A stretch of 60,000 nt of DNA from Membranipora membranacea (Eukaryota > Bryozoa > Gymnolaemata > Cheilostomatida > Membraniporidae). A program made the position numbers and the translations under genes. Position 1 is the first letter of the stretch, and each line of letters opens with the position of its first letter. The stretch is from positions 18,413,387 through 18,473,386 of the forward strand of contig OU612069.1 in the NCBI GenBank assembly GCA_914767715.1, in the 5' to 3' direction. This document shows, piece by piece, positions 1 to 12,225 of the stretch. The notes beneath the pieces were generated by a model, which had not been told where the DNA came from, did no database searches, and saw only the letters and a program-made list of their open reading frames with translations.

Positions 1-797
1 ATTATCGCCGTTTGTAGAGTGTCACGATGGCAATTGAGCCACTTAAATTTGCTAGTTGTGGGCCACATTTGGCCCATGGGCCCCAATTTGGACACCCTTG
101 CACTACATAGTCATGGTTTGAAGTTAAAATCTGGTACATTTAGTACAAAAATTATCACATTTACATGTTCACTTTTGAAATCTCAGCAAACGACAATTCA
201 ACTTTGAGACATGCATAATGATTGATAGGGTTTGCTCCTCACACTTACATAGAAATTAATTAATCAAGGGTAAGTCCAACAAAAGAACTTTGCTGGCGAA
301 GTGTTTGAGGATAGATACCATCAATCAATCAAGCAATTTATCAGTTCACAATGTATTACAAGTGTATCCCTAAAACTTCCGCCTCCATTACACATCGGCA
401 ATCTAGACAACAAATTAGTTATTTTGGTATCACATTTATACGTGGCTGTCTGCGCTGAAGGTAAAAAGCTCACATTTAAAAATCAGAAATTGAAATTCTA
501 GCGATACATACTATAAAAATGATTCCTAAGACAATGATTTACAGGGTCGATTTCTCCCTTTTGATTGTGACCTGCCATCTTTTACCAAAGCGCCTAAGTA
601 AACCCAGCTGAGGGGTTAGGGGGCGCTGGAAGCCTACCCAACGGGGTTCGGCACAGAGCCCCGGCCCCAAAGCCTAGAGAGCAATTTTGGGCCTTTGCAT
701 TGCATTGACTGGGTTTTGTAGGAGTGTATCAGGTGAAAATTCACAAGCAGATTACTAAAAGAATAAAGCAGTCAACCTAAATAGTATGGAACCTACA

Positions 798-839
798 GCC
801 ACGATCGCCATCCCGAACGCCATTAAGGGCTGCCTGTGG
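798..839 (-). repeat. Half-copy of a foldback repeat family
   Basis: Read on the minus strand, this block matches the left arm of the hairpin at 37759-37862 over about 42 bp at roughly 85% identity. The shared core is GGGATGGCGATCG, flanked by CCACAG and GCAGCCC. Only one arm is present here, so it is a solo or truncated copy of the same dispersed repeat. Confidence 0.55.
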
Positions 840-2130
840 GTTGTTTTTTGTTGTAATCTATCTTATCATACAATCAAGGTGCTTGTCAATTAGATCAGGA
901 ATAATTCTGCCTGGTATCATACCTAATAACCTAAAGCAAGACATAAGTATTCCAAATGACAGCACCTTAATCGGCCGCCTGTATATCAACGATGTGTTTT
1001 TTCTGAGGGAGATCAATTAAATAAACCTGAGCAGACACAGCTGAATTTTATTGTGAAAAAACTACTGAGCTTAGCTGACTTTGAACAAGAGAAAATCACA
1101 GATGAGTATGGGCTAAAAAATTCTGTGTTAATTTGGCCTCAGTTCAATCTGTGCTAAATAAGGGACAGTTTGTTGACACCCTCTGATTATTATGATTATA
1201 ACACTGGGCTAATACAATTCACTGCTAAGCTTCTGATCCCACTGTTGAATAGAGTTGATGATTGACTGTCCATTCATACAGTTATAAAATTGTCAATGTA
1301 AATAAACATATATCATCTAGTATTGTCATTTACATGAAATAGGCCTATATTATGTAACTTTGGGGTGTGGCGGTATACTATAGAACATTCCTGTTGCTCT
1401 CTTCCACTGGTCACGCCTGCGACGTAACCAGTTGATCAGGAGCAACTCGGAATGCAGGCAAATGGACCAAACTTGGTCTAGTATACTAGGACATGGCCCT
1501 TATATTTTAATTAAGAGGTAACATGAGTGAATATAATTAGGCTGAGTATTATGTAACCTCAAGGTCAGATTATCAAACCATTACTGGCTAGGTTTCATCT
1601 GGCTGAAAAGTGGGATGGCAGTCATAAGATCAAAGTGATAAACATCATGAAATTCCTTTGCCTTGATAATGATCGATCAATCACATGCAGGTATGGTGTA
1701 AGACTACCTGTCATACATGACAAGTTGGCAGACCCAGAAATCAGGAGGTCTCCAAGGACAAACTATAAACCCGGACTACCACTCTGCGTCCAAGAGTGTG
1801 GATGCAATTTAGGCCTAGTGTATAATATTTCCAAGCCAAAACTTGACTGTAAATTTTGTTAATTGCATAATTTTACCTCAATATGTGGATGAAATTGTCT
1901 TGATTTAACCAACTTGGGAGGAGCAGCCTTAACAACACTGGTAGGTAAGGCTCGAATATTGAATAGCCACTTACAATACGTAATGTTAATAAGCAAATAC
2001 ATAGGTATGTGTACTGTGATGGTAGGAGAACACAGTAACTCTTGCAAAGGGTAGCTTCAAAAAGTTTCTGAGTAAAGGAAGCTGAAAAAAGGAGGAGAAA
2101 GGGAGATAGGGAGGGGATGGGAATTACCCC

Positions 2131-2234
2131 TAAAAACTGGGAGCCTCCCTACCAAAAAGGGAGACTTGTCAGGTATGCTACCTGCATGTGATCACAGAGT
2201 AAGGATATATATATCTATATATATCACAGAGTAA

Positions 2235-2272
<38 letters not shown>

Positions 2273-2344
2273 TTACTCTGTGATCACATGCAGGTAGCAT
2301 ACCTGACAAGTCTCCCTTTTTGGTAGGGAGGCTCCCAGTTTTTA
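2131..2344. repeat. Perfect 74-bp-arm palindrome with (TA)n loop
   Basis: Bases 2131-2204 are the exact reverse complement of 2271-2344. The 66-bp loop is mostly (TA)n, with an internal partial copy of the arm end (ATCACAGAGTAAGG). A further degraded piece (TTATTCTGTGATCA) follows the right arm. No coding content. It could be a foldback transposon or a microsatellite-driven inverted duplication; perfect arm identity argues for a recent origin or for gene conversion. Confidence 0.9.
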
Positions 2345-4497
2345 TTCTTATTCTGTGATCATAATGCTGTTGACTGTAGTAATAATTTTTTCTGAGTTTG
2401 CATTTGACATGATCTGGCAACTGTCACTGCGGGAGGTTAATCTTCGACTATGTTGTCCTTTTTATGAACTCAGGGACTGTGGAAATAGTGTGCAAATCCT
2501 ATGTCTGTTTAGACAGAATAGTTACGGAATGCACTTTCTATTGAATAAGTCAGAGTCATACACTTAGGTGCAAGATTTACTAGCTTACAGACTATGCATG
2601 ATAATATCTGGCATTATTCAATTTCCACAGGCTAAGTAATTGGCTCATCCAACATTCCCTAAAACCACAAACTGATTGATTCAGCAGCCACACGTTTCAA
2701 AATGATTATGATGTAAACAATTTCAACAGTTCAATAAAAGGACAGATAATAGTGACTGCAAAATAAGCAGTAAGCCCAAAATTGACCAGGGGTCTATGAA
2801 CAAGGTTTTTAGGCCACATAAATCTGTACGTACAGGGGGGGGGGTTCTCCTAGTTTTCGCCTCATTCTACTGCTCAATAATTTATTTTTGACTGTTACCA
2901 GTTCCTAGTCTAATTTAAGCTCGACAAATCTTCATCCATGCTTTTTATATTGACCCAGGACAATTAAATGAGGCTAGGGTGTCAACTAAAATTTTTAATA
3001 ATTTTTATACCCTTGTATACTGCTGCATTCCTATTCTGCTGTGATAGAATTAAGAGAGTATGGAGTTTTGCAAAAAAACGATATTGAAAATTGGAATCAA
3101 TATAACACATCACATGTAATAATCTGTGGAGTGCCAAAGAAAACTATTTCTTTGTTTGTAAAGAAACAGGAAAAGGTCGAGACTAATTTATTACTTATTG
3201 GTTATTTCTGAGCGATGAATGAAATAAAAAAAACGACATGAAATTAAAAAGTCTACTTAAATGAAAAGCAAATTATATCGGCGAGTGAAAAAACTGTCAA
3301 ATTGCTATACAGCAGCATTTTGTTCAATGTTGATGTGTGTTTCGTGACACTAGTATAGACCTTATGACATGAATTAGCACTGCAGCACACTGATGATTAA
3401 TTATGCTTACTGCAACTGCTAACTGCAATTATGCTAACTGCATAATACAGAGGCACTACACAAATGATCATTGTGTAGACCACAACAAATACCTTATGCT
3501 ATCAGGACCTATGATATTATCTATAATAATAGCAAAATTTATAAATAGCACATTTGGATTACATTGACCTAGCTCAGTGTCAATCCTCTGGCATCCTGTG
3601 ACATCATGCATCTAACCCTAGCATAAAACATCTTGCTAAAATTTTACAGTATTTTCCGACTGTTCAGATGTTTTACCCAATCGCAGGCACTTGGTGTCAT
3701 GGTGTCAGGTAATCAACACACAGTCTTTTTCTGTGATTTGGTTCCGCTTTTTCGATGTTTGCCAGATTATAGGCAGTACCTAACTACTTGCATGTCCAAG
3801 CATGTCAAAGCATGATTTCCAAGCAATAGCATAATACTAATTAAATAGTACATCTCCAAACAAGCTTTGATCTTTTGAGTGAATAATTTGGCCATTAATT
3901 TGACACTTGTTACCTGGTTATTTCGGAAAGTTTTATATTCGACTTTTAAACGTTTGCAGGGAAATGAGTATACAAGTCCTCATTCTGTCTAATTTACCCA
4001 GTCTCCCTATCTTATTTAAATTTTGTGCGAAATATATATTTTAATCAATTAAATATTTATGATCTGTGTCTGACACAATTAGCCTATTGATAATCTCATG
4101 CAGTTATAGCAATTCTACCCCATATCATTCCTATGCACACATGGTTGGAGCCACCAAAACTCGTTCGGGCTTCTTGTTGTACTAAGGTACACACAGAGAC
4201 AACATCTTCATGTGTCGACTTTCTATTCATGATGAACACAGACAACAGTTTCATACACCCACATGAAAAAATCACAGGGTTATGTGAAATAGAGCTTATT
4301 TCAAGAATTGTGTTGTTGCAATATGCAGTCAAAACATTTTATAATTGACCACTATTGATAAGCACCCTTGTGACTTGTAAAGCACAGCCAGCCGAATAAT
4401 TGTAGCTGGCATCAACCACTTGTGCCATCATAGGATACCTCATTCAATTGAAATCTAATCTGAAAACAACATCAGTCACTCAAACTAGTACAGCAAA

Positions 4498-7400
4498 ATG
4501 GCTCCAAAAGCACCATTGTATTACATCGTCAGCTCCATTCGAAGAGAGGAAGTAAGCATTGTTAGCAGTATTTGGATCAAAAAGTCAACTTTATTAAAGG
4601 AAAAGGACAAGCTAATACACTCAGTTGTGGTGAGTCATAAATTTTTTTAGCAAAACACTTTTTTTTTAAATTTCCAATATTCAAATATGCAGTTTTATTT
4701 TAATGATTTCAAATCTATTTTTTAAGATTTATCAAGTTGGTTCATTTGAAAAGAGTGCCATATGGTTGAAATGCCCCAAATACTAATTTTTGGTATACAT
4801 TGGTGTTTAGCAGCGCCAACATGGATTGACAAGACAAAGCCTCGCAAGTGCATATGCCTTACTGATCTGTGGATATTCCAAATGTTATCTTGGAGTCCTT
4901 TCTTATTGACTAGTGTAACAGCTGCTCTGATTATTTTTTCCAGAAATGCTATTGGCCACCACCCACCACAAACGGAAAACGCCTCAGGAAGGAGCATGCA
5001 TTTCCAGATATTGGCAATTGGACGTTGTATGACGCGAAGATATTGCAGCTTACAGGTAATGAGACAAAGCTAACATTGTCTACGGCATTGGTTTCAATAA
5101 TTTATCATGATTGCATCACACTATAGGAAAGTACTATATTACGCCGATAAATTCTTGTGGGATATCCCATTCACTTGGTATTATCGGCTGTGGAATCTTT
5201 TAATCTTCGAGGGTGGTTATAGCGGAGATTATAGCTCAAAAAATCATTTCTAAAATGAGAGATTTTCAAAAAAAAGCACAGCTGATACATATATCCTCAG
5301 TAACAGGATGGAACTCGGAGTTGCAACCTCAGTCAATTCATATGTATTTGAGCGCTGCACACATAACATGACCACCGCATGCACAATAGAGCCAAACTTA
5401 AGTTCAATCTACAAAAGTTTGCAGTATTAAGCAAGATCGTGTTGCAAACATATGCCAGCATCCCTCACACTAAAATGTTACGCATTTTCTTTCCAGAGGA
5501 CCACGAAAAGGCCAAGGTGTATGAGTCGCAAGCAAGAAAGAAGGATGATATCACTACTGGTTAGTTAAACTTTACACAAAAATATAAATAAATATAACTG
5601 ATGTCCCCAGCAATGTGGTTGCTGTTAGGTTGGAGGTAATGGTTCGGTTTAAAGGCTGTCCTTTCCTATGTCTGAATTAATTACTATCACTAAGCATCAA
5701 TATTTACACTAAGGATTAAGGTAAAATCTCATCCAAAATTCTTCAACTGCTTCTTCTGTGTTGCTGAGACATCAAAATTTTCTATTCTCAACAACCAGGA
5801 ATCAGAATGGGGTAAAAATTTGTCAATCATTCAAAGAAATATTCACATGGCCTGACATTCAAATCAAGTGTCTGCGCTTTCGACCATTGAAAACTCAGGG
5901 AACAGCACTGCATATGTATATATTTAGTCCTGTTTGATCTCGATGCTTCACAGGTCGCTGTACTGCTACATAAAAATTGGTGCTGCTTAAGATTTCCCTT
6001 GTAAAAAGAGTCAAGGATATTTATTTTAGGAATTCTTACAAGTATTTGGGTTGTTGGATGTTGTCAATTTATTTCTGGTAAACAAGCGCAGACTGAACTA
6101 ATGATTTCATACCACAAACAGGTTAACATTGATGTTTTGGTTTGAAAATACTGTGTTTATGTAGATACAGAGGCTGGTGAACAAAGCTTGAGGAAACAAA
6201 CTCTGTCATCTCTCCAGCGAATTCAGAAGGACCCTAGTAAGTGTATGCAACATTCTTTTATTTTCACATTTAATTTAGGGCATGCAGTTGCGGTTGGTTG
6301 GTTTATGTAGCGAAAAGGACCACTAAATCTTTGGTTGGGAACTGATAGCAGTAAGGAGTGGTCACTGTCATGATGTGTATGCATGATTTGCAGTACCGGT
6401 ATCGGTGTTTTGATATTTGGTGTGAGTTGATCATTACTATACACGTTATGGCCGGTCTAGGTCTTGCTGCTAGTCAGCGTTTCCTATAGACTGTGATATA
6501 TATTAAAATGTATCCCACATTGAGCACCATTATCGATTTGTTGCACTCAAACCCCTTGCCGGCAATACGGCAATACGTTAAATATGATCTGTGGTTTGTT
6601 ATGGTCCATATAATAAACAATTTTGTGCCCGGTGCAATCATTTGACTAAGAAAATAATTCAGTTGTAATTTTTTAAAGATGATGGTGATGGAGAAGAGAG
6701 GAATGGTGCAAATGATGACAATAGTACACATGATGGCAGTAGTATGGCTATACCACTACCGTCATTTGATCTAAAGACCTCTCATGGTGAGTTATAACTC
6801 AAGATTGATTCATGAGATAAAATGCATTACCAACTTAAAGACCGATTATAGAAGAATCATGATAGCGGGCCCCACCAGATGCACTTGACTCAGAATTGAT
6901 TTAATAACCTATAATGTTATTCGAGGCAGCCTCTTCCCAATATATATGTTCAATGATTCGATATCTCTGATTTTTGCAACACAATAAACTAGCCCAATCA
7001 TCCGGGCGTTGTTGTAGTCGCAGGAAGGGATCATTATTATCAGCCAAGTCTATTTTTGACATTGCCTTGGAGCTGCGATGTCACGGGAAAGGGGTTGACA
7101 ACTCCGACCATCTGTGAACAATAATTGAAATACACCAGAAGTGCTAAACATCAATTTCTCTCTTGGTATCTTCAATATCAACTAACATCCGTTGACAGTT
7201 AACGTCCACCATGGGTTCAATATTTAGATGGTTTCTACCAAAGATGAATATCATGGATCCATTTCGGTTCATTGATAACCCATATTTACATTAAAAGCAG
7301 CCACTTTGTTTTGTTGTTAAGTTTAGATAGAGTGAAAATACAACATCAGAATAAGTACCTAACAATTTATCGATTGCTAGCAAAAAAATTCTTTGTTTTT

Positions 7401-10400
7401 AGATGAAGATCTCATTTCAACTCCGAAAGAAAAAAGCCCAGAATTATGAGTCCAGAACCATCGGCTAGTACGCGTAAGTATCCCTTTCTCCTTTTAGTCT
7501 CTGTACAAAAATCAGGCTCATTGCAACAAACATACGGTATCCAGTTTTTTTCTGAGACTTGAACTGTATTGCTCAAATGAGAGAATAATATTGGAACAGA
7601 TAATAGCCAGACAACTTTGGACCGGAACTGAGATCTGCTTCCGCTTCTAACACTTAATTGGAATGCCTCAGAAACATGCATAGGTGGTTCAATATATCAG
7701 TGCACTCTTTAAAACATGTTCATTGCAGTAAGATGAAGTTGGATTGAACCTATAGCAGGACAATTTCAAAAAGATTACAGATAAGCTTAAGATTTTTGAA
7801 AACTTATCATCTGAAATCCTTTTCACATAATTTGGTCAAATATTTGAATAAATTCCAACCAATAGATTGGCCGAGATCACTGCAGAGTAATCAATTTTGT
7901 TGCTGATGATAAATGTGATCAACTTGATCCGAATCGATACGGTAATTTCCGAACTACAAAAGCTCAGTCAAGTTTGCTAGATGGATATTTATCATCTGTT
8001 CCTATCAAAACTGTGGACCACCTCGCTACCTTTGTTATGTAACTAGATTTAAGCGCATTGGTCACTTTTTCAGCTCAACAATGGTATACTATAACAACAC
8101 AACCCTATTAGTAACGAAATACATAAATATCTTATGAGTTGTCCCCCTCTGTGAAAAATGGTGGACAACTCCTGATTGAACTGTTGAACCTTGATAAGGA
8201 ACTTTTAGCATTTAATGGAATACTATGATATTTTAATTCCAAGTTTTTATTGTAGATGGATATTCACAATCGTGTGTGGAGATGGGGGAAACTTCAAATC
8301 AGAAAATTGAAAGTGAGTTATTTGAATGTTGATAAATAGATTAATACTCCCTGGATGGCAGCGACCATTTCGATCTAAATGATACACTTTTTTATCTGTT
8401 TGTCAATTATTAGGATGTCACTTACTGCCAACACCAACACAATCAGGCAAAGTAATTCATCCACAGTCTTCCCTCAAATACAGGACAAAGAACCCCAATA
8501 TATTCTTTGCGAAACAAAAGACTTTGCCTTTGGTTGTATCGCTGGAAAAACTTTGTGAATAATTGGTTGAATGGATTTTCATATTTCTTCTATAGGGTTG
8601 CTGACAAACCTTGATATGAAGGTCAGCAAGATAATCAGACACCTTGAGAGAGGAGAGAGTGGCAGTTTCTCTGCAGTCAAGAAAAACATACTCGACATGT
8701 TTGAGAGCCCTCTGGAATCTCCAGAGGAGCTCATGCTTTTCAACGAGCAACTCAAAGAGGATGATACCAAGTATCAGCAGTTTGTAAGTAGACCAGTGGT
8801 TAATCAGTATTTTAACTTGCAATATCAAAAATTTTGGGTAGCAAATATGCTGCAAAAATAGGTGAAGGGAAGAGTCATTTCTGCAGCACATGATCTACAT
8901 CTGATGAATCATGACTGTGCTCGAATTAGTTTGCTCTTATTAACCATAACGGCAAAGAGAAGGCGAATTACAGAATGTCAACCATATCGCCAGATCGGCT
9001 ACATGGGGGCCTGGACGGAAAAAAACAGACTTTTTAACTTTCATGACACATATACAGATACGCCATTATAAAAATGTTGTGTTTTTTTTCAGTTTTCATA
9101 AAATTTATTCTTGCAGCAAAAATTCTGTGAGACAATCGGAGGAAGGAGCCTCACCGAGGCTGTTTTCACCACAATGAGGAGAGTGGCTTCAAACCATGTT
9201 TGGCAGCATTTCACGCTGCAGGGCACAAAGACAAAACAGTGCCTTGCAGGCACAAGAGTCTTCAAGACGATAGGAAGTAAGTAAAGGCTTTGATGACAAA
9301 ATGCTGACTCAAGCGTAATTTACACACCTTTGTTGATTCAATGAGTGCTTTCAGAATTATTAGCGGAAGTTACCTGCCCATGAGGTTTTGGAAGACAACT
9401 ACTTGTGTAAGGCATTTAGTATGAACCCTCATGTGATAGGCAACATAGACAATTGTTATTCATTATTTACTCTGTGAGTTTTTAAGGGTAGAAGCACATG
9501 ATATTTATGAGCAGGCAGGGGTAGTGGTTCTCACTGTACTTCAAAAATTTTATGATAAATCTAGACAGGACATTAAATGGAGTATTAGCAGTGATGCATT
9601 TATTCTAGGGTGCCATTACACCATTGGGATGTGTAGTAGCAACGGTGTTATCATCAATCATATTTTGAGTTTGAGCTTGAGCTTTTCGAGATCAACTGAT
9701 ATTAATTTTAATCTACCCTATAGGAGTTTAGTTTTCGCGGCATTTAGGATTCGCATTTCGGTTGATTCCTAGATTGCGAAATTTAGTGTATCTTAAATTA
9801 AACTCACTCACCATAGTTGCATAAACAATGTACAATTATACAGGAATACACCTTCCCAAGCATGCAAGCTAGCGTGGTGTAGTGGTCTAAGTGTCTGCCT
9901 TGCAATCAGATGGAGAATTATGCCCTGGGTTTGAATCCCAGCTTTGACATTTTAAAAAAATTTTCACTAGTAAGCCTACTAGCGAAATTTAACTCTAGCT
10001 AAATTAAACTCCTATAGGGTAAATGATTTCTTTAACAAATAACAACTCGAACGTGATTGTGAAACGCTGCCCAATCTCATGCAATTTTCAAACTCAAAAC
10101 CCAATTAAAGTTGATCAAGTAGTAAATAAAACCTGGACTGCAGACCAAATGAGAACAAAATTGCCAATAAACATTTCTATGGTCAAACCTCAAGTGCCTT
10201 ATCTGTATATTGGGCTTTGTTTAAGTTTCTTATGTTCACAATGTTTTACCCCAGTTTTGTTTGACTGCCTGCACTGCCTGCGCTGCCTTCTAGTAATTGA
10301 TATGTTTATCTTTCAAAGGAGCTGTGAGGGCACTGGGATACAATGACACTGCGGTGATAGAGAAGATGGGGGATCTCTGTAGAGCCGCACCTAATCAGAA

Positions 10401-10997
10401 GGGCGGCATCAACTTTAGTGTTGGAAAAAAAATGTAAGTTGAGTGGCAAATGGCCTGTCATGACAACCTTTGTTTGGTGGGGAGGGGGCGCCGACAAAGC
10501 TTGTCAAGACATACTATCTGGCTCAGTACAATGAATTGCACACAGGCTGGCACTTTTAGGTTAATTGCAGTTCAAGCTCCAGGTAGTCAAGTTTAATTGA
10601 AAGACTTAAGATTGTTTAAGGTCTTTCAAGTAAGTCTTAGCCTAGTTTCTCTAAACAAGTTACAAATATGTATGCAGCCTGTTAGAACTAAAAGTAGCGA
10701 GCAAATAACAAAGGTCATTGCTAAGCTGATGCTCAATGAATGATAAATTTTTATTTTAGGAGCCCTACTTTGAGTTTACTATCTGACTCTGTTACCATTC
10801 AATCCAACGAATCATATAACTATTTTGAGCTTTGAGCTCAGACCTCTGTACAAGAGCAGACAATTCCTTAAAATACAAAGGAGTCTTGAAAGAAGCATTG
10901 TATCGGTGGAGTTGAACCAAATGCATTGTAGGAAAACAACTGTAATAAGAATGTGTTGTTATTCTCTTCTTTTAGAAAATCACAGAGCTTACTCTGA
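4498..10997 (+). CDS. DUF4806-domain protein, multi-exon
   Basis: Exons by splice site and phase: 4498-4629, 4944-5055, 5497-5559, 6165-6236, 6679-6786, 7403-7473, 8256-8312, 8414-8446, 8596-8783, 9117-9276, 10319-10433 and a last exon from 10976. The N-terminal part has the hydrophobic start YYIVSSI and the motif CYWPPPTTNGKRLRK, as in animal DUF4806 proteins. An acidic, low-complexity linker follows. The C-terminal half (KVSKIIRHLERGE to VRALGYNDTAVIEKMG) is the DUF4806 domain, of unknown function. Exon 7403-7473 breaks frame: in phase it stops at 7447, but one more A in the A6 run at 7430-7435 would give an open frame ending in the phase the next exon needs. Skipping this exon also keeps frame. 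The C-terminus is uncertain: strict splicing stops at 10997, another frame at 11035, read-through at 10437. Family call firm; exact model less so. Confidence 0.75.
9716..10019. mobile_element. TIR element with TA target site and tRNA-like core
   Basis: Both ends carry the inverted repeat CCCTATAGGAGTTTA (15 bp exact, then a mismatch and TTT), flanked on each side by TA. This looks like a 304-bp Tc1/mariner-type MITE. Its centre (about 9867-9950) resembles a tRNA: an A-box-like TGGTGTAGTGGTCTA, an anticodon-arm-like TCTGCCTTGCAATCAGA, and a B-box-like GGTTTGAATCC inside a CTGGG/CCCAG stem, followed by TTTTAAAAAAA. The flanks do not form an acceptor stem, so it is not a functional tRNA gene. 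It lies in an intron of the DUF4806 gene. Confidence 0.7.
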
Positions 10998-11735
10998 ATG
11001 GGGACAGCGATGACTGCAGCATAGATAGCCAATAAAGTAAAAAAATAGATATCTAACCAATTTTATTTTTCTCCACCATTAATGTTCATTTTTTACTTTT
11101 GATAAACAAAATTGTTGATTACACGTATATAATCATCATTGAACATTATTTTGCAATGAATAAAACAACTTGGAACATCACTACACTCTTTGCTAATCAA
11201 ATGACGAATATGAGGATTTGATAGACTTGTGAGGTAAACAGAGCTTGAAAGTTGTAGTTGAAAGTTGTAGTGCTGAAGCAATGGCTGTTGTCTTACTGTC
11301 ATTGCTGTGCCGTGCAAATCGTCAAGTCATTTAAATTTGGAAATTTTAATGGAGTTCAGCATTGACGAATTGGATTGTCATGATGACGTTATATAAATGG
11401 TTTCTCCAAATATCGGGCAAAAATGTGTTTTTAGTAGAGTTCGACGATGACGGATTGGATTGTTATAAAGACATTATGTAGATGGTTTCTTCAAATATCG
11501 GGCAAAATGCGCTCAGGGAATCGCCACGATACTGGGTTTCAATGATAAAAAATTTTATCGTGAAACTGTTATGAAAACATTTTGTAAAACATCGTTCGAA
11601 ACTATTATCACGGCAATAAAATTGTGTCTACACATTTTGCTATTTTGATGTCGTGGCACGACGTTATCACGAGGACCACTACTGTTATGATAATGTTATC
11701 AGAAGGTTTTCATAACATTTTGTGTTTGCTGGGTA
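10998..11735. other. Intergenic, with two-unit tandem repeat
   Basis: No gene seen between the DUF4806 gene and the LINE fragment. AATAAA at 11031-11036 may serve the upstream gene. A diverged direct repeat occupies 11354-11507: two units of about 70 bp, 84 bp apart, each ending in CAAATATCGGGCAAAA. The sequence just before the LINE piece (about 11690-11735) ends in TTTGCTGGGTAG. Confidence 0.5.
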
Positions 11736-12137
11736 GTGACTACTGCATCTCAACGCATGTATATTGTGAAAAATTTTGTATACTATAGCTCAAAGCCCCT
11801 TTCTCATATGTTATTCAAGAGTTTTATTGTATCCCTCATCACTTACTGTCTCCCCATACTTTTTACAAGCATCCATGCAAGCGACAAGAAGTGCTTACGC
11901 AAAATATTTAAAGATGCCGCCAAGTTAGGGATTGAGCACCCCGATATAGATGCTCTGGTGGCCAACCGGATCAAGACACTTGGACTACGGTACATACACG
12001 ATGAAGAGCACTTTATCAATGACTTTCTAACTAAATGCCCCTCAGGTCGCTACCGCACCGTTAAATATCGGGGTACATGGGGTAGAGACAGCTTTTTAAG
12101 ACATCTCATACATACACTTAATAATATACTATTCTAA
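11736..12137 (+). mobile_element. LINE reverse-transcriptase C-terminal fragment
   Basis: The open frame encodes the end of a non-LTR retrotransposon reverse transcriptase: MLFKSFIVSLITYCLPILF, then DKKCLRKIFKDAAKLG, and the terminal pattern CPSGRYRTVKYRGTWGRDSF. The fragment at 43765-44163 (minus) shares MLFKSFIVS and TYCLPI, so both come from one family. Only the tail is present, as expected for a 5'-truncated insertion. It sits just upstream of the YqaJ pseudogene, probably inside the 5' part of that transposon. Confidence 0.75.
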
Positions 12138-12225
12138 AAAACTTTTTATACAACAGAGATCTGATTTTTCCATGTTTTTCTTTCTTGTCAGTATTAACAA
12201 CGTATTTCGTGACAAATTTTTGTCT

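Larger units (their letters stand above)
1..4497. other. Intergenic, no gene recognised
   Basis: No open frame here shows a recognisable domain or a believable chain of splice sites. The stretch is AT-rich. It holds a small GC-rich block (about 600-690) of unknown origin, a short relative of a foldback element (798-839), a large perfect palindrome (2131-2344), and otherwise unremarkable sequence. Short open frames at 301-501 and 1635-1862 resemble no family I know. Confidence 0.5.

Noticed and set aside
1635-1862. A small cysteine-containing protein
   Set aside because: No start context, domain or splice pattern; the sequence resembles nothing I know and could be chance.
9867-9950. A functional tRNA gene (TGC anticodon-like)
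   Set aside because: The B-box stem is good, but there is no matching 7-bp acceptor stem and the variable region is too long; it sits inside an inverted-repeat element.
11031-11036. AATAAA overlapping the stop codon of the DUF4806 gene as a special feature
   Set aside because: The overlap needs a last-exon frame that does not match the phase of exon 10319-10433; under strict splicing the stop is at 10995-10997.
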